NCBI GenBank assembly: GCA_016192105.1
Contig: JACPUV010000021.1
Coordinates: 1 to 64,000 of the forward strand
Direction: 5' to 3'
From: Sphingobacteriales bacterium
Lineage (GTDB): Bacteria > Bacteroidota > Bacteroidia > Chitinophagales > Chitinophagaceae
DNA length: 64,000 nt
Shown: positions 1 through 9,882 of the stretch, one piece after another
How positions within the stretch are numbered: the stretch's first letter is position 1
Layout: the number at the start of each line of letters is the position of its first letter
The notes under the pieces: generated by a model
What the model was told of the DNA's origin: nothing
Seen by the model: the letters and a program-made list of their open reading frames with translations, nothing else
Databases searched by the model: none
Program-made: the position numbers and the translations under genes

Positions 1-36
1 GAGGGCAACCAGCGCCAGCAGGATTGTTTTTTGCAT
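1..36 (-). CDS. 5' end of an exported protein, cut by window edge
   Basis: Only the first twelve codons are inside the window. They read MQKTILLALVAL on the minus strand, a basic residue followed by a hydrophobic run, as at the start of a signal peptide. The ATG lies 37 bases after the stop of the TonB receptor at 74-2335 on the same strand, so the two are probably one operon. Proteins placed here after a TonB receptor are often periplasmic or lipoprotein partners, but nothing visible identifies this one. Confidence 0.5.
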   Translation of the reverse strand, partial: MQKTILLALVAL

Positions 37-73
37 TCGAATACAATTTAGGTTAAATGATTGATGATAATTT

Positions 74-2335
74 TTACAGGCTGTTGTTGATGACCTCATC
101 GGAACGGTCCACCCCGAAACTGATAAAGGCCCCGATATATACAAACATCCGGGAGGTCGGAACGATCGCCTCTTTGCGCAGGCCATTGTACGAATACTGG
201 TAGCCATAGGTCTGCCGGATATTAAAGATATTACTTACCTGCAGTACATACACCGCAAAGGATTTGGGATCCTTCTTCCCGATAAAGGGCAGGTAATTGA
301 TCGCAAAACTGATATTGTGATAATCCGGGATGGTGCCCCGGTCGGTGAACTTGTACGCCGAGCCCTCGTACCGGATATTGTAATAAGGCCGCCCGCTGCT
401 GTAATTATAGGATGCGTTCAGGTTCATCTTCCATTTCTGCACAAATTTCTTTGTAACCAGGGAAGCCGTGTGTTTAGCCGCGAAATTGGGCGTGATCGCA
501 GCCGGGAAATTCAGGAAATCCCTTTTGGTATCAAGATAAGAATAGGATATCCAGTAATCGAAGTTCTTTACGCTCTTTCTGTCCCGCCAGAACAACTCAA
601 AACCGCGGGCATCCCCATACCCGTTATTGTTCACTGCCGCTTCCGTAAACCCGGTCATGGACGTTTTTACCAGGTTCTCGTATTTTTTATAAAACAGTTC
701 CGCCCGCAGGGATTGCTGGTTCAGTACTTTCTGGTACTGCAGGATATAATGTGTGGCTTTCATAAAATTCAGGTGATTGGGCGAAGGCAGGTACCTTCTT
801 TCCGGGTTCTGGTAAAAGATACCATAGGCCACCGAAGCCTGGCTGCCCTTTGACAGTTTATAGGCCAGTGAAAAACGGGGAGCGAAGTTGGTCTTACCAA
901 GGTACCGGGAATGTTCCAGCCGCAGCCCGCCTTTTATGGCGAGATCATTCGTGGCATACACATCCGCTTCGGCAAAGCCGGAACTGATCCTTTCCTTTAA
1001 AAATCCCGGATATTTGTCCCCGTTATAGGCCGTGTATTCCGAATGGTCATCACTGAAATTATATTCGGATCCAAAACGGATGGCGCTGAGCCCTTTTAGT
1101 TTTTTCTCGAGTACCAGTTTGGCATTGAAATAATTTCCTTTGAGGACCAGGTCAAATGTTTTGGCTTCCAGGCCTCCCAGGGTCACTTCATGGCCGGCGG
1201 CATTCTGCATACCACTGCTGATCTCATCCTTATTATTGGTGTAGGAAACCCCCGTATAAATTCTCCACCGTTTCGGCAGGTATTCTTTCCAGGAAAGATT
1301 ATGGAAATAATTGGTATTGCTAAGGGCAAACCGGTCAAAATAACCCAGCGAATCAATACTCTTCACGGTAAAGTCCATTTTATTGTGGCTGAAATACCCA
1401 TAATATTTCAGCATCCCTGTTTTGGAGGTTTTCACCCTGAAATTGGCATCCGCTGTATGATGCACCGGAACGGTTGAATAATCCTGTTGCTGTTTGATCA
1501 CGGCAAAGGCAGGTCCCAGGTTGACATAACCATAACTGGCCCCAAAAGAGGATTGCTTGTTTTTTGACAGGTGCTGGTAACCACCATTGAGACCGATTAC
1601 ACTGATCCCCAGGTTGGCCGATGACCGTTCGGGCAGATCAATGGATTCCAGGATCAGGGCCGAAGAAAGTGCCTGACCGTACAGGGCAGAATACCCTCCT
1701 GTACTAAAGACCGTTCCTTTAAAAATAAAGGGGGAGAAACGTCCGAACTGGGCGATATTCGGCACACTGGTGAAGAAGAAATTATTGACCAGCGTTCCGT
1801 CAATAAACGTTTTTGTCTCAGCCGCCGTTCCGCCCCGTACATACAATCCTTCACTCTCCCCCACCTGCTGCGCACCGGGCAATGTTTTTAAAGCGCCGGT
1901 AATATCACCATTGGCGCTGGCCGTGGTTACGATATCAATGGGATCCAATACCGCTGCAGCCCGTTTGCGGTCGCTGGCTTCAAAAGTACCGGCAGATAGT
2001 ACCACGGCCGTCAACTCACTGATCTCCTGCCTGAGCACTGCATCAAAAGTAACCACGGTCCCTTCCAGCTTTACCGCCTGTTCAATGGTTTTGTAGCCGA
2101 TACAGGACAACACCAGGACCTGTTGTCCTTTTTCGGTTGTCTTAAAAGAATACCTGCCGCTGGAATCGGAAGTGGCGCCGTCATAGCTGTCCTTCACGCT
2201 GATGCTTGCACCGGCTACCGGCGCATTCCTGTGATCCTTTACCAGCCCCCTGATGGTAACCTGGGCGGATACCCCGGCCGACAGGCCCAGCAGTACTGAA
2301 AAAAAAGTCCATTTGATAAGTAATCCCGGTTTCAT
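74..2335 (-). CDS. TonB-dependent receptor with carboxypeptidase-regulatory N-domain
   Basis: This is an outer-membrane active-transport receptor of about 753 residues. After a signal peptide ending near SAGVSAQ comes a carboxypeptidase-regulatory-like domain (about residues 28-110: GLVKDHRNAPVAGASISVKD, then a GRYSF turn). A plug follows (ALKTLPGAQQVGESEGLYVRGG, then FIDGTLV), then a barrel ending in a phenylalanine-containing strand. The plug is the divergent type seen in Bacteroidota receptors that are not SusC. I chose ATG 2335 because the signal peptide begins there (MKPGLL); an in-frame ATG at 2344 adds three residues and cannot be excluded. The substrate is unknown. A further exported gene follows 37 bases downstream. 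Confidence 0.85.
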   Translation of the reverse strand: MKPGLLIKWTFFSVLLGLSAGVSAQVTIRGLVKDHRNAPVAGASISVKDSYDGATSDSSGRYSFKTTEKGQQVLVLSCIGYKTIEQAVKLEGTVVTFDAVLRQEISELTAVVLSAGTFEASDRKRAAAVLDPIDIVTTASANGDITGALKTLPGAQQVGESEGLYVRGGTAAETKTFIDGTLVNNFFFTSVPNIAQFGRFSPFIFKGTVFSTGGYSALYGQALSSALILESIDLPERSSANLGISVIGLNGGYQHLSKNKQSSFGASYGYVNLGPAFAVIKQQQDYSTVPVHHTADANFRVKTSKTGMLKYYGYFSHNKMDFTVKSIDSLGYFDRFALSNTNYFHNLSWKEYLPKRWRIYTGVSYTNNKDEISSGMQNAAGHEVTLGGLEAKTFDLVLKGNYFNAKLVLEKKLKGLSAIRFGSEYNFSDDHSEYTAYNGDKYPGFLKERISSGFAEADVYATNDLAIKGGLRLEHSRYLGKTNFAPRFSLAYKLSKGSQASVAYGIFYQNPERRYLPSPNHLNFMKATHYILQYQKVLNQQSLRAELFYKKYENLVKTSMTGFTEAAVNNNGYGDARGFELFWRDRKSVKNFDYWISYSYLDTKRDFLNFPAAITPNFAAKHTASLVTKKFVQKWKMNLNASYNYSSGRPYYNIRYEGSAYKFTDRGTIPDYHNISFAINYLPFIGKKDPKSFAVYVLQVSNIFNIRQTYGYQYSYNGLRKEAIVPTSRMFVYIGAFISFGVDRSDEVINNSL

Positions 2336-2389
2336 AATACACATTTGAAAACAAAAATAAAGTAGTTTATAACATAAACCAAACTCATT

Positions 2390-2430
2390 AAAAAAAAAAA
2401 AAAAACCGTCCCACTTTTGGCAGGACGGTT
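2390..2430 (-). terminator. Rho-independent terminator after the T9SS-sorted protein gene
   Basis: An 8-bp stem (AACCGTCC at 2404-2411 with GGACGGTT at 2423-2430) is followed on the minus strand by an uninterrupted run of about 16 T (2390-2405). It lies just after the stop of the gene at 2457-3758 and separates it from the TonB receptor gene. Confidence 0.9.
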
Positions 2431-2456
2431 GGAACCCCTATTGAAAATTATGTTTC

Positions 2457-3758
2457 TTAGTGCTTTATGATCTTTTGCTGTGCAGTCTGCCCCTCACAAT
2501 TTACCCTTACAATATAGAAGCCGGGGGCCAGGTCACTTACGTTGAGGGTTTCAGTCTGGTTGCTGCCATTCGTTGTTTTCCTTTTAGCAATCTGCCCATT
2601 GGCATTGAACAGTTCAACTACTGTTTGCTTGTTTTGCCAGTTGGCCGGTACGGTTACCCGCAGTTCGCTGGTAACCGGGTTGGGGTAGGTCTGCAGGGAA
2701 ATGCTGTTCTCTTCTCCTTTGCTGATCCGGATAATGCGGGTCTCGGAGAGCTGGCTTTTACCATCCGCATCCACTGAACGGAGGCGATAGTAAACCACGG
2801 GCTGCTGAAAAGCAGTTATATCATCGGTAAAATTGTAATTGGCTTTATCGTTGGCATTGCCATAAGCAAATACCAGGCCTGCTTCACTGAAGTTCGCACC
2901 ATCTGTGCTGCGTTCAATTTCAAAATGGCTGACATTGATCTCGGAGGCAGTTTCCCATTTCAGGTTCACTTTATTCTTGTTCAGGGAAGCGGTAAATGCG
3001 GTTAATTTAACGGGCAGGGTGCTGATCGGGGCATTGTAGGTAAAGTTTTTAAACCATACGGAATACATCCGGTTTGCATTGCTTACCGAACCGGTGGTAG
3101 TGGCGCCCAGCCGGATGATCACTGAACTGGTATTTTTGTACTGAATCGTGGTCATCAGTTCAGTAGCCGAAGTATCGATCCCTGAATAATCATTTGTAGC
3201 ACCCAGGAACTGTTTCCCGAAAAGAGTAGGCAGAGCGATGGTACCTGCCAGGGAAGAAACAGACAGCAGTGAATTACTTTCGAGAGTATAACCGGTACCG
3301 CCATAGAATGAATCCCACTCCTTCAGCCTGCCGCTGTTACCATCAATATCAAGTCCTGTAACATAGAATTCATTAACCGGGGCGGGCGTAAGGGTATTTT
3401 TTACCACAAACTGGATCTGGAACTCGATCCACCAGGTAGTGGCGCTGCTAACGTTCCCGTTATTGTATTTAATCTGGGGCTGGAAAGCTTTGGCAAAACC
3501 CTGGCCCGGTATGTCCAGGTTACTGATGGCAACGAGATTGGAGGACCGGCCGACAATCGTCAGTAAGGCATCCAGCTCATTATTTACCAGGGAGAACTTG
3601 TACACGGAACCATTCGCTCCGTTTGATCCGGTGACCAAACTGGGGTTTTCAAACCTCATTTCGGTATTCTGTGCCTGGCTAAGTACACATGAAGCGGTAA
3701 AAAATACCAGCAGCGTCATTGTCAGGATACCTTGCTTTGTGTGTAAAGATGTTTTCAT
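2457..3758 (-). CDS. Secreted protein with T9SS type A C-terminal sorting domain
   Basis: About 433 residues, exported in two steps. A Sec signal peptide (MKTSLHTKQGILTMTLLVFF, ending near SCVLSQAQ) opens it. The C-terminal ~80 residues are a type A T9SS sorting domain: the hallmark stretch YPNPVTSELRV, then LFNANGQI, and a GFYIVRV strand with KIIKH at the end. Just before it is a fibronectin-III-like beta domain (LPVKLTAFTASLNKNKVNLK, WETASEINVSHFEIERS) common in front of such tails. The N-terminal ~240 residues are an extracellular beta-rich region I do not recognise. The protein is probably secreted or attached to the cell surface. The reading frame is open upstream to 3821, but the signal peptide fixes the start at 3758. 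Confidence 0.85.
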   Translation of the reverse strand: MKTSLHTKQGILTMTLLVFFTASCVLSQAQNTEMRFENPSLVTGSNGANGSVYKFSLVNNELDALLTIVGRSSNLVAISNLDIPGQGFAKAFQPQIKYNNGNVSSATTWWIEFQIQFVVKNTLTPAPVNEFYVTGLDIDGNSGRLKEWDSFYGGTGYTLESNSLLSVSSLAGTIALPTLFGKQFLGATNDYSGIDTSATELMTTIQYKNTSSVIIRLGATTTGSVSNANRMYSVWFKNFTYNAPISTLPVKLTAFTASLNKNKVNLKWETASEINVSHFEIERSTDGANFSEAGLVFAYGNANDKANYNFTDDITAFQQPVVYYRLRSVDADGKSQLSETRIIRISKGEENSISLQTYPNPVTSELRVTVPANWQNKQTVVELFNANGQIAKRKTTNGSNQTETLNVSDLAPGFYIVRVNCEGQTAQQKIIKH

Positions 3759-4196
3759 TGCTTTCGCTTTTAGGGTTCTTGATCGGTAGTACGGTTGGGC
3801 GAACGCTTCTTCAGATTGCAATGAAATCCGTGATGTGAGGGTTGAAACTTCCGGGTGTAATTTCCCGTGATGAGAATAGTTAGTTTCAGGGGGCGGATTT
3901 CGTTGTTTTCTTAGGATTTGTTCGATTCGGAGGCAAACATACTACTGAGTTTTTTTACTTGCAAGTTTTTCACGCATTTTTTCGTAAGAAATACCGTATT
4001 TTATGTAGTATTATTACGTAAACATCGGTTATTATATTGATTATCAAGCAAAATATTTTTTAAGCCCTCTCTAATAATTTGCTTGGGTTGGGGCAAAATG
4101 GCAAGTAGATTTACGATCAAACATGAATCCGTGGCCAGCCCGCAGATCCTCTTTCACAAAACCAGGAAAATTAATCCTTTAAAACTTCTATAAATG
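3759..4196. other. AT-rich intergenic region, no gene seen
   Basis: About 440 bases between the T9SS-protein gene and the atpA terminator. It holds the promoter region of the T9SS-protein gene on the minus strand. No coding frame with family features, no RNA gene and no clear repeat was seen. Notably, atpG, which often follows atpA, is not here. Confidence 0.5.
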
Positions 4197-4227
4197 AAAA
4201 AGAGGTCGCCTTATGACGACCTCTTTT
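4197..4227 (-). terminator. Rho-independent terminator of the atp operon
   Basis: An 11-bp perfect stem (AAAAGAGGTCG at 4198-4208 with CGACCTCTTTT at 4217-4227) encloses an 8-nt loop and is flanked by A/T runs on both sides, so it could work both ways. It sits 23 bases beyond the atpA stop codon. Confidence 0.85.
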
Positions 4228-4249
4228 ACTGTATCAGAAGAATTCCTTT

Positions 4250-5827
4250 TTATTTATACTGGGGAATCAGTCCGTTTGCCAGTTCCACCATTTTCTTGAT
4301 CCCTTCTTCCGGCAGGTTTCCTTTTTTGAACTCAGCCAGCACATCCGGTAATTTAGTATCCATCTCCATCAGGAAATGCTCTTCAAACTCTTTCACGCGG
4401 CGTACCGGAACATCTTTTAATAACCCGTTTGTACCGAGGTAGATGATGGCCACCTGCTTTTCCACGGCAACGGGTGAGTATTGCAGCTGTTTCAGCACTT
4501 CCACGTTACGGGCCCCTTTATCAATTACGTTTTTCGTAGCTGCATCCAGGTCACCTCCGAATTTGGAGAAAGCCTCCAGCTCACGGTAAAGGGCCTGGTC
4601 CAGTTTCAGGGTACCGGCCACTTTCTTCATGGATTTGATCTGGGCATTACCACCCACACGGCTAACCGAAATACCTACGTTGATGGCCGGGCGGATGCCG
4701 GAGAGGAACAGGTTTGTTTCGAGGAAGATCTGTCCGTCGGTAATGGAAATCACATTCGTCGGGATATAGGCCGAAACGTCACCGGCCTGTGTTTCGATGA
4801 TCGGTAAGGCCGTCAGTGAACCACCTCCCTTTATCAGGTGACGGATACTGTCGGGTACATCGTTCATGTTCTTCGCTACATTATCATCGCTGATCACTTT
4901 CGCGGCTCTTTCGAGCAGGCGGCTGTGCAGGTAGAATACGTCACCGGGATAGGCTTCCCGTCCGGGGGGACGGCGCAACAACAGCGATACCTCGCGGTAA
5001 GCCACCGCCTGTTTGGACAGGTCATCATAAATGATCAGGGCCGGACGACCGGTATCGCGGAAAAACTCACCGATCGCCGCACCGGCAAAGGGAGCATAGA
5101 ACTGCAGCGGGGCGGGATCAGAGGCGGAAGCCGCTACAATGATGGTGTATTCCATCGCGCCATTGTCCTGTAATGTTTTCATGATACCGGCAATGGTGGA
5201 GGCCTTCTGCCCGATCGCCACATAGATACAATAGACCGGTTTGCCTGCTTTAAAAAATTCTTTCTGGTTGATGATGGTATCGATACAGATCGCGGTTTTC
5301 CCGGTCTGACGGTCACCGATCACGAGTTCCCGCTGGCCGCGTCCGATGGGAATCATCGCGTCGATCGCCTTGATACCGGTTTGCAGCGGTTCTTTTACCG
5401 GCTCCCGGAAAATAACACCGGGGGCTTTGCGTTCCAGCGGCATTTCATAACGTTCGCCGGTGATGGGGCCCTTCCCGTCGATCGGGTGTCCCAGTGTATT
5501 TACCACGCGGCCTACCATTCCTTCCCCCACTTTAATAGAAGCGATCTGGCCCGTACGCTTTACCTTGGCTCCTTCCTGGATACCACCCGTTTCTCCCATC
5601 AGCACCACGCCCACATTATCTTCTTCCAGGTTCAGTGCAATGGCGCGGACACCATTTTCAAATTCCACCAGTTCGCCATAACGCACATTACCCAGGCCAT
5701 ACACACGGGCAATACCGTCACCGATTTGCAAAACTGTTCCAACCTCTTCCAGGTCGGCACTGGCGTTAAAATTGCTCAGCTGCTGGCGCAGGATGGCACT
5801 TATTTCATCTGGTTTGATCTCTGGCAT
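4250..5827 (-). CDS. atpA: F0F1 ATP synthase subunit alpha
   Basis: Non-catalytic nucleotide-binding subunit of the F1 head, 525 residues, normal length. The P-loop GDRQTGKT is at residues 171-178, and GQRELVIGD and the alpha signature region [14 protein letters not shown] are present. Last gene of the local minus-strand order atpB-atpE-atpF-atpH-atpA. The start ATG at 5827 is preceded by an A/G-rich stretch and lies 27 bases after the atpH stop. A strong terminator follows; no atpG, atpD or atpC is adjacent. Confidence 0.98.
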   Translation of the reverse strand: MPEIKPDEISAILRQQLSNFNASADLEEVGTVLQIGDGIARVYGLGNVRYGELVEFENGVRAIALNLEEDNVGVVLMGETGGIQEGAKVKRTGQIASIKVGEGMVGRVVNTLGHPIDGKGPITGERYEMPLERKAPGVIFREPVKEPLQTGIKAIDAMIPIGRGQRELVIGDRQTGKTAICIDTIINQKEFFKAGKPVYCIYVAIGQKASTIAGIMKTLQDNGAMEYTIIVAASASDPAPLQFYAPFAGAAIGEFFRDTGRPALIIYDDLSKQAVAYREVSLLLRRPPGREAYPGDVFYLHSRLLERAAKVISDDNVAKNMNDVPDSIRHLIKGGGSLTALPIIETQAGDVSAYIPTNVISITDGQIFLETNLFLSGIRPAINVGISVSRVGGNAQIKSMKKVAGTLKLDQALYRELEAFSKFGGDLDAATKNVIDKGARNVEVLKQLQYSPVAVEKQVAIIYLGTNGLLKDVPVRRVKEFEEHFLMEMDTKLPDVLAEFKKGNLPEEGIKKMVELANGLIPQYK

Positions 5828-5854
5828 ATCTGTCTCTTTTTATTCTTTTAATAA

Positions 5855-6421
5855 TTAGCGGACCTTATAAATAAAATCATTGTTCTCAAATTGCTTGGCA
5901 ATGGCCCGCAGGTCATAGGCCACACTGGCATCCACCAACTGGTCGCCCACCTGCAATACGAAGCCACCGATCAGGTCAGGATTCACTTTCTCTTCCAGTT
6001 CCACTTTCTCAAAGCCGGCTGATTTCTTCACCTGCTCCACGATCGCCGTCTTTACCGCATCCGTAACCGGAAAGGCCGTAGTCAGCTGAATCGTCCGGAT
6101 ATTTTTGTGTTCTTTGTATTGCGCGATAAAGGCATTGATGATCTCCGGCAGGAACCGTTCCCGGTTCTTCGCCACCAGCAGCCGGTTGAACCCGGACGTG
6201 ATTTCGCCGATCTTACCGGTAAGGGTCACGGCTTCAATGATCTTCCTTTTCGTGTCATTCCTGATGATCGGGCTGCGCAGCAGGTTCACAAAATCACGGT
6301 TGCTTTTACATACCGCCTGCAGCCATTGCATATCCGCATATACCTGCTCCAGCTCGCCCCTTTCCAGGGCAAGGCCGATCAGTGATTTGGCGTATCTCGA
6401 TGCTAAACGGGGATTTTGCAT
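5855..6421 (-). CDS. atpH: F0F1 ATP synthase subunit delta
   Basis: Peripheral-stalk subunit (OSCP type), 188 residues, that ties the b subunit to the top of F1. It begins MQNPRLASRYAKSLIGLALE and carries the typical C-terminal strand region DLIGGFVLQVGDQLVDASV. It lies between atpF and atpA; the 77-base gap to atpF is unusually long for this operon and is filled by a degenerate repeat. Confidence 0.95.
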   Translation of the reverse strand: MQNPRLASRYAKSLIGLALERGELEQVYADMQWLQAVCKSNRDFVNLLRSPIIRNDTKRKIIEAVTLTGKIGEITSGFNRLLVAKNRERFLPEIINAFIAQYKEHKNIRTIQLTTAFPVTDAVKTAIVEQVKKSAGFEKVELEEKVNPDLIGGFVLQVGDQLVDASVAYDLRAIAKQFENNDFIYKVR

Positions 6422-6429
6422 ATTTTCTG

Positions 6430-6493
6430 AGTTGCGGGTGGCGAGAGCTGAGTGGCGAGTCAGGCTCGTTACTCATAGCTCGTCACTCATAGC
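6430..6493. repeat. Degenerate short repeats between atpF and atpH
   Basis: The gap contains repeated 'words'. A 14-nt tandem pair, TCGTTACTCATAGC (6466-6479) and TCGTCACTCATAGC (6480-6493), differs at one position. It follows GAGTTGCGGGTGGCGAG and GAGCTGAGTGGCGAG, the latter being close to the reverse complement of the pair. The transcript could therefore form an imperfect hairpin inside the atp mRNA. Its purpose is unknown. Confidence 0.6.
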
Positions 6494-6498
6494 TTTTC

Positions 6499-6993
6499 TT
6501 AATTCAGTTTCACCTCATTCACCAGCCCCTTGATATGGGCTTCCTGGGCTTCTTTATTGGCCAGTTCCTTTCTCAGCACTTTCTCGCTTACTTCGATCAC
6601 CAGTTTACCGACCTGGTTTTTCACCTCGGTCAGGGCGGCCATTTTCTGTGCATTGATGGCGGCCTGTGCTTCGGTCACGATCTTATTGGCTTCCAGCCTG
6701 GCCTGGTCTTTGGCCTCATTAATGATTTTGTCCTTGGTTTCCCGGGCTTCTTTTAATAACTGGGCTCTTTCTTCACGGGCTTTGGCCAGCAGGGCTTCAT
6801 TTTCGCTCTTCATCAGGGCCATTTCCTCTTTTACTTTCAGGGCGGTGGCCAGCGAATCAGCGATGCTGTTCTCGCGGTCACGCAGTCCTTTGATAATCGC
6901 GGGCCAGGCCATTTTCTTCAGCAGGAAGAATACGATCAGGAAGGCCAGCAGGGTCCAGGCTAATAAACCTAATTTGGGAAGTAACAACTCCAT
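6499..6993 (-). CDS. atpF: F0F1 ATP synthase subunit b
   Basis: Peripheral-stalk b subunit, about 164 residues. One N-terminal membrane helix (GLLAWTLLAFLIVFFLLKKM) is followed by a long charged helix rich in Lys, Glu and Ala (about residues 35-150) that forms the stalk dimer. I chose ATG 6993 (MELLLPKLGLL) over the ATG at 7017 because GGAG lies a suitable distance upstream of it and family members start this way. Confidence 0.95.
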   Translation of the reverse strand: MELLLPKLGLLAWTLLAFLIVFFLLKKMAWPAIIKGLRDRENSIADSLATALKVKEEMALMKSENEALLAKAREERAQLLKEARETKDKIINEAKDQARLEANKIVTEAQAAINAQKMAALTEVKNQVGKLVIEVSEKVLRKELANKEAQEAHIKGLVNEVKLN

Positions 6994-7119
6994 AATTAAT
7001 ACTCCGTTTATATGCACCCCTCCGTTTCAGGGAGGCGATGGTTTGTTTTGTGATTTTCAGGTTAAAAACTGCATCCTCCGCCCTGTGCTTTGGATGCAGT
7101 AATTTTTTCGGCCATGATA

Positions 7120-8572
<1,453 letters not shown>

Positions 8573-8592
8573 ACCTGTTCCGAAATTTGGCG

Positions 8593-8600
8593 CAAAGATA
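8593..8600 (-). promoter_or_regulatory. Promoter -7 box for the atp operon
   Basis: TATCTTTG on the minus strand matches the Bacteroidota -7 consensus TAnnTTTG. It lies 20 bases before the atpB ATG and would give a leader of about 15 bases. A clear -33 TTG element is not obvious. Confidence 0.55.
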
Positions 8601-8643
8601 AGGGGGTGATGCTAAAAAACCTTGAATTTATCTTCCCTCAAAC

Positions 8644-9132
8644 TCATTCCTCAGCGGGGTTTTGATCAAGCGTTTTTAGCTGTTCAAGACAGATCACATC
8701 TAATTGATCCTTAGGCCTGTTAACAGCCTTCTTATTCGCAATCAGGTGATTAATATGCAGGAACGGAACCAACACCTGGTCAATATCAGCTTTATTGGAC
8801 GCAATCAGGCATTTTTCGAAGCCCAAATCCTCTAGTCCTTTCATCCTTGTAAAGATATCGAGGGCAAATCCATTGTTCAGCCGGAAATTCACCCAGCCGG
8901 GTACAAATTGCATCGTGGCAATATGTAGTAAATCCACTCCAGAGTACTCCAGGAATGCTTTTCGAAAATTTTCCCGGTTAACTACTGTATCATCCAGCCA
9001 TACGTCAATATCATCCGTAGTCCGTTGGTATCCGTTGAAATTGGTGGCCACCCCTCCCACCATGATATAACGCACCGCCTGAGCATTCAGGCAACGCCAA
9101 AATTGAAGTAAGTCCTCATCAAAAATATCCAT
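8644..9132 (-). CDS. Nucleotidyltransferase-fold protein
   Basis: 162 residues with a minimal nucleotidyltransferase core. The GG motif is in RYIMVGGVATNF, the paired acids in TTDDIDVWL, and a third acidic position in FALDIFTRM. It resembles the small stand-alone nucleotidyltransferases (DUF6036/MNT-like) that add nucleotides to RNA or proteins or serve as antitoxins. It overlaps the upstream small gene by one base (TGATG), so the two are translated together. The substrate is unknown and catalysis is inferred from the motif only. Confidence 0.75.
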   Translation of the reverse strand: MDIFDEDLLQFWRCLNAQAVRYIMVGGVATNFNGYQRTTDDIDVWLDDTVVNRENFRKAFLEYSGVDLLHIATMQFVPGWVNFRLNNGFALDIFTRMKGLEDLGFEKCLIASNKADIDQVLVPFLHINHLIANKKAVNRPKDQLDVICLEQLKTLDQNPAEE

Positions 9133-9362
9133 CAGCTGGTTTTATTGGGGTATGCCCCTCCCGGGACGATCCGGGCATTCGAAAACATCGTATTCATTTT
9201 CATCAGAGAAGTCATTACCAGGAAACGTTCTTTTGCAGTTCTTTTTAGCGCTGTCCTGAGTTGATCCATTTCTTCCTTTTTATAAAAGGGGTCCGGATCG
9301 AGGAGGAATTGTTCTTCCAGCATTTTTCTTTCCTGCTCCGTCAGTTCATTGTAATTCTTCAT
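9132..9362 (-). CDS. Small helical partner of the nucleotidyltransferase
   Basis: 76 residues, charged and mostly helical by composition (NELTEQERKMLEEQF, then QLRTALKRTAKERFL), with no membrane segment or known motif. It is translationally coupled to the nucleotidyltransferase gene through a TGATG overlap, which suggests that the two proteins act together. I do not recognise the family with certainty. Confidence 0.7.
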   Translation of the reverse strand: MKNYNELTEQERKMLEEQFLLDPDPFYKKEEMDQLRTALKRTAKERFLVMTSLMKMNTMFSNARIVPGGAYPNKTS

Positions 9363-9520
9363 ACCTGCAATTTACAAAATAGATCAGTATTCCCAAGCCC
9401 GAAAAGCCAGCATTTCAAATGATCCTTTAAAAAAGTTAAATAAAAGAAAAGGGGTTACAACCTGGTTTGCGCTGCTTACTCTTCTTTGTAAATAAAACTC
9501 TTCACCTAAGGAATTTAATC

Positions 9521-9836
9521 ATGAAAAACACTGTTTTGACAGCCTTTTTAGGCGTAAGCATCTTTCTCATTTCCTGCGAGAAATCAGCCCTCCCGGTCAA
9601 TGCAGGGAGCCCAGTAGCCCGGCCGAAAGCAGGATGGTAACGGGTCTTATTCAACCCGCCTATACAGTACCGGGGGTGTGCTGACTTCATTCAACAGTCT
9701 TTACCCAAGGGCTTTCCGTACCGCATGGCAGGCCGTAAACCGGGTCACCTGGCAAGTGAAATTTTTTTTAGGAGATGAATACTGGCGGGCTGAATTCAAA
9801 TCTGACGGAACATTTATCTCCGCCGGCATGCTTTGA
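9521..9836 (+). pseudogene. PepSY-like lipoprotein gene broken by a frameshift
   Basis: The first half reads as a lipoprotein start, MKNTVLTAFLGVSIFLISC with a lipobox cysteine at residue 19, and stops at 9638 after 39 codons. From about 9640 the +1 frame continues without a stop to 9834 and encodes a typical PepSY-like tail: LTSFNSLYPRAF, WQAVNRVTWQVKF, GDEYWRAEFKSDGTF. The two halves together give the expected length of about 105 residues. The shift must lie between the frame-0 stop at 9615 and the TAA at 9638. It is either a real single-base indel or a sequencing error. Confidence 0.7.
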
Positions 9837-9850
9837 TTTACAACTAACCA

Positions 9851-9882
9851 GCATTAACACCCCGGATCCAGGGTGTTAATGC
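9851..9882. terminator. 12-bp perfect hairpin between convergent genes
   Basis: GCATTAACACCC (9851-9862) pairs with GGGTGTTAATGC (9871-9882) around an 8-nt loop. It directly abuts the stop codon of the minus-strand ABC exporter and lies 14 bases beyond the plus-strand PepSY-like pseudogene. Neither side has a T run, so it is a probable but not classical terminator. Confidence 0.5.
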
